A stretch of 64,000 nucleotides of DNA from Fodinibacter sp963747405. Its GTDB lineage: Bacteria; Actinomycetota; Actinomycetes; Actinomycetales; Dermatophilaceae. The DNA lies in assembly GCA_963747405.1 (NCBI GenBank), contig CAVVFG010000016.1:319126-383125 (forward strand), read 5' to 3'. How positions within the stretch are numbered: the stretch's first letter is position 1; the number at the start of each line of letters is the position of its first letter. The notes beneath the pieces were generated by a model. It worked only from the letters and a program-made list of their open reading frames with translations, had not been told where the DNA came from and did not search any database. This document shows, piece after piece, positions 44,349 to 54,006 of the stretch. Both the position numbers and the translations under genes were made by a program.

Positions 44349-45200
44349 TCACCGCGCGCGCACGGCGACCGTCGTGCGCGGGCGACCCGCGAGGTCCACG
44401 TGGTCGACCGTCTCGGCCCACCAGCCCGTCGCCCGCAGCGCGCGCGGCAGGGTGGTGCCCTGGCCGTCGGCGTGCTCCATCACGAGCACCCCGCCGGGCC
44501 GCAGCAGCACCGCGGCCCGCGCCGCCACCGCGAGCGGGGTCGCGAGCCCGTCGGCCGACCCCCCGTACAGCGCCACTTCCGGGTCGTGGTCGCGCACCTC
44601 GGGGTCGACCGGCACGGCGCCCACCGGGATGTACGGAGGGTTGCTCACGACCACGTCGACCTCGCCCGCGAGGTCGTCGAACGCCGTGGTGGCGTCACCG
44701 AGGCGCACCTCGACGTCGAGGCGGAGCCGGTCACGGTTCGCGACCGCCCAGCCGTGGGCGAGGTCGGACAGCTCGACGGCCAGCACCCGGGCGCCGGGCA
44801 GCTCGTCCTTGACCGCGAGCGCGATGGCCCCCGAGCCGGTGCACAGGTCGACCACGACGGCGTGGTCTCCGAGGCCCGAGGCCGCGTCGATCGCCAGCCC
44901 CGCCGTCCCCTCGGTCTCCGGCCGGGGCACGAACACCCCCGGCCCGACGGCGAGGGTGAGCCGGCGGAAGTGCGCCACCCCCGTGAGGTGCTGCAGGGGC
45001 ACTCGGGCCGCCCGCTCGGCGACCAGCGCGGCGTACCCACGGGGTTCCGCCGCCCCCAGCACCATCGCCCGGCGGACCTCGCCGGGCTCGGCGCCCATCG
45101 CGTGCGCGGCAAGCGCCACGGCATCCGCCTCGGGCGAGGCGATGCCGGCCGCGGCCAGCCGTGCGGTCGCCTCGCGCACCGCCGCACGCAGGTCGCTCAC
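44349..45200 (-). CDS. prmC: Peptide chain release factor N5-glutamine methyltransferase
   Basis: 283-residue SAM-dependent enzyme that methylates the Gln of the GGQ motif in release factors. The catalytic motif NPPY is at 187-190, the SAM loop is VVDLCTGSGAIALAV, and the substrate region is GVFVPRPETE. The GTG at 45200 overlaps the stop of prfA, its substrate's gene (GTGA), so enzyme and substrate are co-translated. Confidence 0.95.
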   Translation of the reverse strand: MSDLRAAVREATARLAAAGIASPEADAVALAAHAMGAEPGEVRRAMVLGAAEPRGYAALVAERAARVPLQHLTGVAHFRRLTLAVGPGVFVPRPETEGTAGLAIDAASGLGDHAVVVDLCTGSGAIALAVKDELPGARVLAVELSDLAHGWAVANRDRLRLDVEVRLGDATTAFDDLAGEVDVVVSNPPYIPVGAVPVDPEVRDHDPEVALYGGSADGLATPLAVAARAAVLLRPGGVLVMEHADGQGTTLPRALRATGWWAETVDHVDLAGRPRTTVAVRAR

Positions 45201-46273
45201 CGGTCGGCGATCGCGGCCAGCCGGGCGGCCTCGTCGGCGTCGACGCAGCTCTGGATGACCGGGTCGAGATCTCCGTCGAGCACGGTGTCGAGGTTGTAGG
45301 CCTTGAAGCCGGTGCGGTGGTCGCTGATCCGGTTCTCGGGGTAGTTGTAGGTGCGGATGCGCTCGGAGCGGTCGACGGTGCGCACCTGGCTGGCGCGGGC
45401 GTCGGCATCCGCGGCGTGCCGCTCGTCCATCGCCATCTGGTGCAGCCTGGCGCGCAGCACGCGCATCGCGGCCTCGCGGTTCTGCAGCTGGCTCTTCTCG
45501 TTCTGGCAGGAGACGACCACGCCGGTGGGCACGTGGGTGATGCGCACGGCGGAGTCGGTGGTGTTCACGCTCTGGCCGCCCGGGCCGCTGGAGCGGAAGA
45601 CGTCGATGCGCAGGTCGTGGGGGTCGATCGACACCTCGACGTCCTCGGCCTCGGGCATCACCCAGACGCCGGCGGCGCTGGTGTGGATGCGGCCCTGGCT
45701 CTCGGTCACCGGCACCCGCTGCACGCGGTGCACCCCGCCCTCGAACTTCAGCCGGGCCCACGGGGCCTGGCCGGGCTGCGGGTTGCCGCGCGCCTTGACC
45801 GAGACCCGCGCGTCCTTGTAGCCGCCGAGGTCGCTCTCGGTGGCGTCGAGCACCTCGGTGCGCCACCCGCGGCGCTCGGCGTGCCGCAGGTACATGCGCA
45901 GCAGGTCGCCGGCGAACAGGGCCGACTCCTCGCCGCCCTCTCCCGCCTTCACCTCGAGGATGACGTCCCGGTCGTCGTCGGGGTCGCGCGGGATGAGCAG
46001 CCGCCGCAGCCGGTCCTCGGCCGCGGCCAGGGTCGCCTCGAGCGCGGGGATCTCCGTGGCGAAGGAGGGGTCCTCGGCCGCGAGCTCGCGGGCGGCGCCG
46101 AGGTCGTCGCGGGCGCTGACCCAGGCGTGGTGAGCGGCCACGGTCGGGCCCAGCGCGGCATACCGCTTGCCCAGCTCGCGGCTGCGGTCGGGGTCGGAGG
46201 CGACCGTGGGGTCACCCATCTGGCGCTCGAGGGCAGCGTGCTCGTCGACGAGGGCCTGCGCGGAGTCGAGCAC
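45197..46273 (-). CDS. prfA: Peptide chain release factor 1
   Basis: 358-residue RF1, which ends translation at UAA and UAG. The hydrolysis motif GGQ is at 232-234 (SSGPGGQSVNTTDSAVRITH), and the stop-codon recognition region around residues 185-200 (PVTESQGRIHTSAAGV) is typical of RF1. The GTG at 46273 begins VLDSAQALVDEHAALE and is the best-placed start. Confidence 0.95.
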   Translation of the reverse strand: MLDSAQALVDEHAALERQMGDPTVASDPDRSRELGKRYAALGPTVAAHHAWVSARDDLGAARELAAEDPSFATEIPALEATLAAAEDRLRRLLIPRDPDDDRDVILEVKAGEGGEESALFAGDLLRMYLRHAERRGWRTEVLDATESDLGGYKDARVSVKARGNPQPGQAPWARLKFEGGVHRVQRVPVTESQGRIHTSAAGVWVMPEAEDVEVSIDPHDLRIDVFRSSGPGGQSVNTTDSAVRITHVPTGVVVSCQNEKSQLQNREAAMRVLRARLHQMAMDERHAADADARASQVRTVDRSERIRTYNYPENRISDHRTGFKAYNLDTVLDGDLDPVIQSCVDADEAARLAAIADR

Positions 46274-46314
46274 GGGAGTCTCCGATGGTCGGGAAGGGGG
46301 TGAGGCGAACGCGA

Positions 46315-46349
46315 CGCGCCGGCCCACCCGGGAGGGGTGGGCCGGCGCG
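46315..46349. terminator. Strong hairpin between rpmE and prfA
   Basis: CGCGCCGGCCCACC, a seven-base loop and the exact reverse complement form a 14-bp GC-rich stem. It lies just after the rpmE stop and before prfA, so it may end or attenuate rpmE transcription and make L31 more abundant than RF1. There is no T run. Confidence 0.6.
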
Positions 46350-46359
46350 GTCGAGCCGG

Positions 46360-46578
46360 CTACTTGGCGGCGACCTTCTTGCCGTAGCGGGCCTCGAAGC
46401 GGGCGACGCGGCCGCCGGTGTCGAGGATCTTCTGCTTGCCCGTGTAGAACGGGTGGCACTGCGAGCAGACGTCGGCGTGGATGACGCCGTTCTTCGCGGT
46501 GCTGCGGGTGGTGAACGTGTTGCCACAGGTGCAGGTGACCGTGGTCTCGACGTAGTCGGGGTGGATGTCCTTCTTCAC
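46360..46578 (-). CDS. rpmE: Ribosomal protein L31, zinc-binding form
   Basis: 72-residue L31 of the large subunit. The zinc-binding Cys residues are Cys16, Cys18, Cys37 and Cys40 (TCTCGNTF and VCSQCHPFYTGK), so this is the C+ form used when zinc is available. GAGGAGAC lies just before the ATG at 46578. Confidence 0.95.
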   Translation of the reverse strand: MKKDIHPDYVETTVTCTCGNTFTTRSTAKNGVIHADVCSQCHPFYTGKQKILDTGGRVARFEARYGKKVAAK

Positions 46579-46704
46579 GATGTCTCCTCGGATGCCTCCG
46601 GGTCGGCGGGCTCAGCACGGTGCTGCAAACCCTTGGCGCCCCGCCTGCGCCCCTCGTGAGGGAGGCGCTCAGGAAACGCATCTGATGCCGTGAACCGGTC
46701 CAGC

Positions 46705-46710
46705 GGTCAA
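46705..46710 (-). promoter_or_regulatory. Possible -35 element for rpmE in a 311-base divergent region
   Basis: The region 46579-46889 between rpmE and the LLM oxidoreductase gene holds TTGACC (minus strand), a good -35 hexamer, but only a poor -10 (ATCAGA) at the right distance. A small hairpin with stem GTGTGCC lies beside it. I see no riboswitch or other gene in this region. Confidence 0.25.
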
Positions 46711-46877
46711 GTGTGCCAGAGCAGGCACACGGTGACCTAAACGCCGGGGGACCAGCCGGCATTCCTGCCCCGTCGCACCGCTCGGCCACCACGGCCGACG
46801 GCATCACTGCGCGAGCCGGGGTGGCGCGGGTCCGGGAAGCCCGCCGGGCCGCCCCCGCGGTGTCGGGGGGGTTTGGG

Positions 46878-46883
46878 TACCGT
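46878..46883 (+). promoter_or_regulatory. -10 element of the LLM oxidoreductase gene (leaderless)
   Basis: TACCGT ends 6 bases before the ATG at 46890. Confidence 0.45.
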
Positions 46884-46889
46884 CGCGGG

Positions 46890-47738
46890 ATGCGCTTCGG
46901 AGCCGTCATCCCGTATGCCGACGAGCAGACCTTCACCGAGCTGGCCACCGTGGCCGAGCACGCCGGGTGGGACATGGTCTTCTCCTGGGAGGCCGTCTGG
47001 GGCCAGGACGCCTGGGCCACCCTGGCGGCGGCGTCCATGGTCACCGAGCGGGTGCGGCTCGGCACGCTGCTCACCCCGGCCTCGCGTTACCGGCCGTGGG
47101 ACCTCGCCTCGCGGGTCGGGTCGGTCGACCGCCTCTCCGACGGGCGGGTCACCCTCGGGGTCGGGCTCGGCGCCCTGCACGGCAACTGGCTGGCGTTCGA
47201 GCCTGACGAGGGCCGGGCGGTGCGGGCCGCCAAGCTCGATGAGGTACTGGCCATCTACGCCGGGCTGATGGGCGGCCAGCCGTTCGAGTTCGCCGGCGAG
47301 CACTTCAGCGCCCGGCCGGTGCCCGAGCTGATCCCGCCGCCGCCGGTGCAGCAGCCGCACCCGCCGGTGTGGGTCGTCGGGGCGTTGGTGCCCGGCCGCG
47401 CCCGCCAGCGTTCGCTCGAGCGTGCGGCCCAGTGGCAGGGGGTCTTCCCCGCCGTTGCCGCGGGCCAGTCCGGCCAGTCGGGGCTCACTCTCGACGCCCT
47501 GCGGGAGGTGGTCGAGCGCGTCGGCACCCTGCGGGCCGACGCCGGCCTGGGCATGCGCGACTACGACGTGGTGGTCGAGGGCGACAGCCACGGGTCCTTC
47601 GGCGGGGTGCGGCCACCGGTGCAGCCCTGGGCCGACGCCGGCGCCACCTGGTGGGTCGAGTCGTGGTGGGACCTCCCCGACTCCCCCGAGGGCGTCGCCG
47701 AGGTCCGCCGCCGCCTGGCGCTCGGCCCCCGCAGATGA
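46890..47738 (+). CDS. LLM-class flavin- or F420-dependent oxidoreductase
   Basis: 282-residue luciferase-like TIM-barrel protein. It starts MRFGAVIPYADEQTFTELATVAEHAGWDMVFSWEA and has the family segments TERVRLGTLLTPASRYRPWDLASRVGSVDRLSDGRVTLGVGLG and PFEFAGEHFSA. Whether it uses FMN or F420 is not visible; many actinobacterial members use F420. The stop overlaps the start of an acetyltransferase (ATGA). Confidence 0.85.
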   Translation: MRFGAVIPYADEQTFTELATVAEHAGWDMVFSWEAVWGQDAWATLAAASMVTERVRLGTLLTPASRYRPWDLASRVGSVDRLSDGRVTLGVGLGALHGNWLAFEPDEGRAVRAAKLDEVLAIYAGLMGGQPFEFAGEHFSARPVPELIPPPPVQQPHPPVWVVGALVPGRARQRSLERAAQWQGVFPAVAAGQSGQSGLTLDALREVVERVGTLRADAGLGMRDYDVVVEGDSHGSFGGVRPPVQPWADAGATWWVESWWDLPDSPEGVAEVRRRLALGPRR

Positions 47739-48298
47739 CCTCGCCGGCGGAACGAGGAACGTCGCCGTCGGCGCGCCGGACGGCGGCGGGCGGGCGCCGC
47801 CCGGAATCCGGCGTCACCGCAGCCCCGGTGGTCATCCGGGTCGCGACCGCGGCCGATGCCGCGGCCCTGGTGACGTTGCGGGCGGTGATGTTCGAGGCGA
47901 TGGGCACGGCATCCGCGGCGATCGCCGACCCCGGGTGGCGCAGTGCGGCGCACGAGTGGTTCGCCGTCCGGGCCGCGGCACCCGGCGCGCGCATCGTCGT
48001 CGCCGACAGCGACGGGCGGGTGGTCTCCGGGGCCGTCGGTGAGGTGACCGCGCTCATCCCGGGCCCCCACACGGTCAACGGCTCGGTCGGCCTCATCTCG
48101 AACGTCGCGACCCTGCAGGCGTGGCGGGGGCGGGGCCTGGCCGCGGCCTGCACCGACGACCTGCTGCGCTGGTTCGTCGACGAGACAGACGTGCGCCGGG
48201 TCGACCTGTTCGCCACCGGGGCCGGGGCGCGGATCTACGCGAAGCGGGGTTTCACCGTGCGTGGCTTCGAGGCGATGGTGCTTCCACTCCCCCGGTGA
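47735..48298 (+). CDS. GNAT-family N-acetyltransferase
   Basis: 187-residue protein with a GNAT domain at residues about 33-185. The acetyl-CoA loop is LQAWRGRGLAAACTDDLLRWF, followed by LFATGAGARIYAKRGFTVRG, which is characteristic. A 30-residue Arg/Gly/Ser-rich leader precedes it. The substrate is unknown. The ATG at 47735 overlaps the LLM oxidoreductase stop, so the two form a small operon ending at a palindrome shared with convergent rho. Confidence 0.85.
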   Translation: MTSPAERGTSPSARRTAAGGRRPESGVTAAPVVIRVATAADAAALVTLRAVMFEAMGTASAAIADPGWRSAAHEWFAVRAAAPGARIVVADSDGRVVSGAVGEVTALIPGPHTVNGSVGLISNVATLQAWRGRGLAAACTDDLLRWFVDETDVRRVDLFATGAGARIYAKRGFTVRGFEAMVLPLPR

Positions 48299-48310
48299 CC
48301 GCCTCCCCGT

Positions 48311-48368
48311 CGACAGTAGAGAACACGCCGCCTCCCCCGAAGGGCAGGCGGCGTGTTCTCTACTGTCG
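48311..48368. terminator. Perfect 23-bp palindrome between convergent genes; copy 2 of a dispersed repeat
   Basis: Arms at 48311-48333 and 48346-48368 are perfect reverse complements over 23 bases around a 12-base loop. It separates the acetyltransferase gene (plus) from rho (minus), so a bidirectional terminator is likely. The core GACAGTAGAGAAC and the opposite arm core match the palindrome at 22081-22140, 26 kb away. Confidence 0.8.
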
Positions 48369-48379
48369 TGCGGCTCGAC

Positions 48380-50350
<1,971 letters not shown>

Positions 50351-50566
50351 GAAGGATCCTTCCCCTCGCTCGTGGATGGCCTCGAAGTGGCCGATCATGT
50401 GGGAGCCCACGCCGGACGCGCAGCGCATGGCTGGACGGCGGCCCTGGTCGTGGTGGGCGACGTGCGGCAGGCATCGGGGGAAGCACCCGGCATCGGCTGC
50501 GGTCGCGAGGCACACAGTAGCACCGTGGGCTGTGCGTGCCGCGCGACCGCCGCACCGTGGCACGGT

Positions 50567-50599
50567 GCCGCACCGGGGCCGCACCGGGGCCGCACCGGG
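50567..50599. repeat. Three perfect 11-bp tandem units downstream of thrB
   Basis: The unit GCCGCACCGGG occurs three times head to tail in the 254-base gap between rho and thrB, next to the small palindrome GCACCGTGGCACGGTGC. This gap also has to hold the rho promoter. The repeats could be part of the thrB terminator or protein-binding sites. Confidence 0.7.
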
Positions 50600-50604
50600 G
50601 CTGC

Positions 50605-51552
50605 TCAGCCGCGCGAGAGCACCTCGACACAGGCGCCATGCGGCGGGATGCCGGGGGTCAGCACCCGCCAGGCGTCGCCGCCGAACGAGCGCACCTCGTC
50701 GACCCGGGTGCGCTGGGCCAGCACGAGCACGGACGGCCCGGCGCCGGAGATGACGGCGGCGTGGCCGGCCCCGCGCAGCGCGTCGACCAGCTCCATGGAG
50801 TGGGCGTACGAGGGGCGCCGGGCCTCCTGGTGCAGCCACTCGCGGGTGGCCGCGAAGAGGTGGTCGGGGGCGGCGCCGAGCGCATGGGTGAGCAGCGCGG
50901 CGCGGGCCGAGTTGGCGGCCGCGTCGGCCAGGCGCACCTGCTGCGGCAGCACCGAGCGCGCCTTGGCGGTCGACAGCTGCACGTCGGGTGCGAAGATCAC
51001 CGGCTCGACGTCGGGGTGCACGGGCAGGTGCACGGTGGTGGTGCCGCCCCCACGGTCGTCGGTCCACGACAGCGTGGCGCCGCCGTGCACGCTGGCCGAC
51101 GCGTTGTCGGGGTGACCCTCGAGCCGCGACGCCAGGCTGTTGGCGAAGGCCAGGTCGACGGTGTCGCCGGGCTGGCCTCTCGAGACGTCGTGCAGCGCCT
51201 GCGCCGCCACGATGCCGGTGACGATGGCCGTCGCCGACGACCCCATCCCCCGGCCGTGCGGCACGGCGTTGACGCAGGAGAGTGACAGCCCGTCGGGTGG
51301 CTCGACGCCCAGCTCGGCCCAGGCCACCTGCATGGCACGGTGCACCAGGTGGGTGGCGTCCAGCGGCACGGCGCCCTCCCCCTCGCCGCTGACGGTGACG
51401 ACGAGCCCCGGCGTCCCGGTGACGGTGGCGCGGCAGCGGTCCCAGACGCCGAGGGCGCAGCCGACCGAGTCGAACCCCGGGCCGAGGTTCGCGCTGCTCG
51501 CGGGGACCCGGACCTCGACGGCGGCCCCGACCCGCAGCCGGTCCCCGCTCAC
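50605..51552 (-). CDS. thrB: Homoserine kinase
   Basis: 315-residue GHMP kinase that phosphorylates L-homoserine. The ATP-binding GHMP motif is PHGRGMGSSA at 98-107, with VPASSANLGPGFDSVG at the N-terminus and VISGAGPSVLVLA near the C-terminus. The GTG at 51552 lies one base after the thrC stop, so the two are tightly linked. Confidence 0.95.
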   Translation of the reverse strand: MSGDRLRVGAAVEVRVPASSANLGPGFDSVGCALGVWDRCRATVTGTPGLVVTVSGEGEGAVPLDATHLVHRAMQVAWAELGVEPPDGLSLSCVNAVPHGRGMGSSATAIVTGIVAAQALHDVSRGQPGDTVDLAFANSLASRLEGHPDNASASVHGGATLSWTDDRGGGTTTVHLPVHPDVEPVIFAPDVQLSTAKARSVLPQQVRLADAAANSARAALLTHALGAAPDHLFAATREWLHQEARRPSYAHSMELVDALRGAGHAAVISGAGPSVLVLAQRTRVDEVRSFGGDAWRVLTPGIPPHGACVEVLSRG

Positions 51553-51553
51553 G

Positions 51554-52657
51554 TCACCCCTCGAGGCCCAGTGCCGCCGCGACGCTGAAGGCGTCGACCG
51601 GCACGCGCACGGGCTGGATGTCGGACCCGTCGGCCGTGCGCAGGGCCCACTGCGGGTCCTTCAGGCCGTGCCCGGTCACCGTGCACACCACCGTGGCGTC
51701 GGGGGGCACCGCCCCCGCCCGGTGCGCCTTGAGCAGGCCGGCGATGCTCGCCGCCGAGCCGGGCTCGACGAAGATGCCCTCGGTCGAGGACAGCAGCCGG
51801 TGCGCCTCGAGGATCTGGTCGTCGGTCACCGACTCGATGCGACCGCCGGACTCGTCGCGTGCGGCCACGGCCTGGCGCCACGAGGCGGGGTTGCCGATGC
51901 GGATGGCGGTGGCGACGGTCTCGGGGTGGTCGACCGGGTGGCCGAGCACTATCGGGGCCGCGCCGGCCGCCTGGTAACCCCACATCTGCGGCGTTCGCGT
52001 GGCGACCGGTGCAAGCACCTCCCCACCGAGACCCTTTGTTGCGCAGGCATATTCGGTGTAGCCCTGCCAGTACGCCGTGATGTTGCCGGCGTTTCCCACC
52101 GGCAGCACGTGGATGTCGGGGGCGTCGCCGAGCGCGTCGACGACCTCGAACGCCGCGGTCTTCTGCCCTTCGATGCGGGCCGGGTTGACCGAGTTCACGA
52201 GCTCGACGGGGTAGGCCTCGGCCAGCTTGCGCGCCACGGTGAGGCAGTCGTCGAAGTTGCCCTCGACCTGGATCAGCGTCGCCCCGTGTGCGACGGCCTG
52301 GCTCAGCTTGCCCATCGCGATCTTGCCGTCGGGCACGAGCACGGCACAGGTCATCCCGGCCTTGGTCGCGTACGCCGCGGCACTGGCGCTGGTGTTGCCC
52401 GTGCTGGCGCAGATGACGGCCTTGGCACCGTTGCGCTTGGCCACCGACATCGCGGTGGTCATGCCGCGGTCCTTGAACGACGCCGTCGGGTTGAGACCCT
52501 CGAACTTCACGAGCACGTTGGCCCCGGTCAGCTCCGACAGGCTCTCGCACGGGACGAGCGGCGTGCCGCCCTCGAGCAGGGTCACGACCGGCGCGCCCTC
52601 CAGCATCGGCAGTCGGGCGGCGTACTCGCGGATGACTCCGCGCCACTGGTGCGCCAC
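51554..52657 (-). CDS. thrC: Threonine synthase with an unusual short insertion
   Basis: 367-residue PLP enzyme that turns O-phosphohomoserine into threonine. The PLP Lys is Lys62 in TASFKDRGM, and VICASTGNTSASAAAYA is the phosphate loop region. Between GYTEYA and TRTPQMWGYQ, at residues 205-219, it has 15 residues (CATKGLGGEVLAPVA) where the Streptomyces type has about five. The codons there (TAT, GCA, ACA, GGT, CTT, CGA nearby) are unlike the rest of the gene. Reading frame and all catalytic motifs remain intact. It lies in the order hom-thrC-thrB. Confidence 0.94.
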   Translation of the reverse strand: MAHQWRGVIREYAARLPMLEGAPVVTLLEGGTPLVPCESLSELTGANVLVKFEGLNPTASFKDRGMTTAMSVAKRNGAKAVICASTGNTSASAAAYATKAGMTCAVLVPDGKIAMGKLSQAVAHGATLIQVEGNFDDCLTVARKLAEAYPVELVNSVNPARIEGQKTAAFEVVDALGDAPDIHVLPVGNAGNITAYWQGYTEYACATKGLGGEVLAPVATRTPQMWGYQAAGAAPIVLGHPVDHPETVATAIRIGNPASWRQAVAARDESGGRIESVTDDQILEAHRLLSSTEGIFVEPGSAASIAGLLKAHRAGAVPPDATVVCTVTGHGLKDPQWALRTADGSDIQPVRVPVDAFSVAAALGLEG

Positions 52658-52660
52658 TGC

Positions 52661-53977
52661 TCAGGCTCCTTCCACGCGCATGACGGAGGCGACGTCCTGC
52701 ACGGCCTCGAGGTCGGCGAGCGCGTCGACCGTCGACGCGAGCGCGGCATCCGTGGCCCGGTGCGTGACGACGATGAGCTTGGCGCGCTCCCCGTCGCCCG
52801 GGGCGACCTGCTGGCGCACCGTCTCGATCGAGACGCCGTGCTCGGCGAACACGGCCGCGACCTGGGCGAGCACGCCCGGGCGGTCGGCCACGTCGAGGCT
52901 GATGTGGTACCTCGTGACGGACGAGCCCATGTCGACCACCGGCAGGTCGGCGTAGGCCGACTCCCCCGGCCCGCGACCACCGGCCACCTTGTGCCGGGCC
53001 ACCGCGACCACGTCACCGAGCACGGCGGACGCCGTGGGGTCGCCACCCGCTCCGCGCCCGTAGAACATCAGCTCACCGGCGGCGGCCGCCTCGACGAACA
53101 CGGCGTTGAACGCCTCGCGGACGCTGGCCAGGGGGTGGCTGCGAGGGATCATCGCGGGGTGCACGCGCACGCTCACCGCGGACGCGCCGTCGGCACCGGC
53201 GACCCGCTCGCAGATGGCGAGCAGCTTGACCACGCAGTCCATCTCGCCGGCGGCCTGGATGTCACCGGCGGTCACCTCGGTGATGCCCTCACGGTGCACG
53301 TCGAGCGAGGAGACCCGGGTGTGGAAGGCCAGGCTGGCGAGGATGGCGGCCTTCGCGGCGGCGTCGAAGCCCTCGACGTCGGCGGTGGGGTCGGCCTCGG
53401 CATAGCCCAGCGCCTGGGCCTGCTCGACGGTCTCGGCGAAGCCGGCTCCGGTGGTGTCCATCTTGTCGAGCACGAAGTTGGTGGTGCCGTTGACGATGCC
53501 GAGCACGCGGCGCACGTCGTCGCCGGCCAGCGACTCACGGATGGGGCGCAGGATGGGGATGGCGCCGGCCACCGCTGCCTCGTAGTAGAGGTCGACGTCG
53601 CACTTGTCGGCGGCGGCGTAGAGCGTCGGGCCGTCCTCGGCGAGCAGCGCCTTGTTGGCGGAGACGACCGACGCGCCGTGCTCCATGGCGCGCAGGATGA
53701 GGCCGCGGGCCGGCTCGATGCCGCCGATCACCTCGATGACCACGTCGGCGCGGGTGACCAGCTCGTCGGCGTCGGCGGTGAAGAGCGAGGGGTCGACCGG
53801 CACATCGGGTCGGGGCCGCTGCGGCCGGCGCACCGCGATGCCGACGAGCTCGAGCGGGGCTCCCGCGCGGGCGGCGAGGTCGTCGGCGTTCTCGACGAGC
53901 CGGGCGGCGACGGCGGACCCCACGACGCCGCAGCCGAGCAGCGCGACACGCAGGGGGGCACCGGGTTCGTGCGCCAT
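52661..53977 (-). CDS. hom: Homoserine dehydrogenase
   Basis: 438-residue NAD(P)-dependent enzyme reducing aspartate semialdehyde to homoserine. The nucleotide motif is VALLGCGVVGSAVA, the catalytic region has VNGTTNFVLDKM and DVEGFDAAAKAAILASLAFH, and a C-terminal ACT domain (about 355-430, HISLDVADRPGVLAQVAAVFAEHGVSIE) implies feedback control by threonine. I chose ATG 53977 (MAHEPGAPLRVALLG) with GAGGAG upstream. GTG 54010, which overlaps the lysA stop (GTGA), and ATG 53989 are alternatives that add up to 11 residues. Confidence 0.94.
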   Translation of the reverse strand: MAHEPGAPLRVALLGCGVVGSAVAARLVENADDLAARAGAPLELVGIAVRRPQRPRPDVPVDPSLFTADADELVTRADVVIEVIGGIEPARGLILRAMEHGASVVSANKALLAEDGPTLYAAADKCDVDLYYEAAVAGAIPILRPIRESLAGDDVRRVLGIVNGTTNFVLDKMDTTGAGFAETVEQAQALGYAEADPTADVEGFDAAAKAAILASLAFHTRVSSLDVHREGITEVTAGDIQAAGEMDCVVKLLAICERVAGADGASAVSVRVHPAMIPRSHPLASVREAFNAVFVEAAAAGELMFYGRGAGGDPTASAVLGDVVAVARHKVAGGRGPGESAYADLPVVDMGSSVTRYHISLDVADRPGVLAQVAAVFAEHGVSIETVRQQVAPGDGERAKLIVVTHRATDAALASTVDALADLEAVQDVASVMRVEGA

Positions 53978-54006
53978 GGTGGGGTCCATCTCCTCGCTGT
54001 GGGTGC

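Noticed and set aside
46579..46889. A hidden small gene between rpmE and the LLM oxidoreductase
   Set aside because: Open frames there lack a ribosome site or -10-linked start and have no recognisable composition; the stretch looks like a promoter region.
50351..50604. Riboswitch or attenuator controlling the threonine/lysine cluster
   Set aside because: No T-box, lysine or other riboswitch features and no leader peptide with Thr or Lys runs could be seen; hom-thrC-thrB are read from the lysA side.
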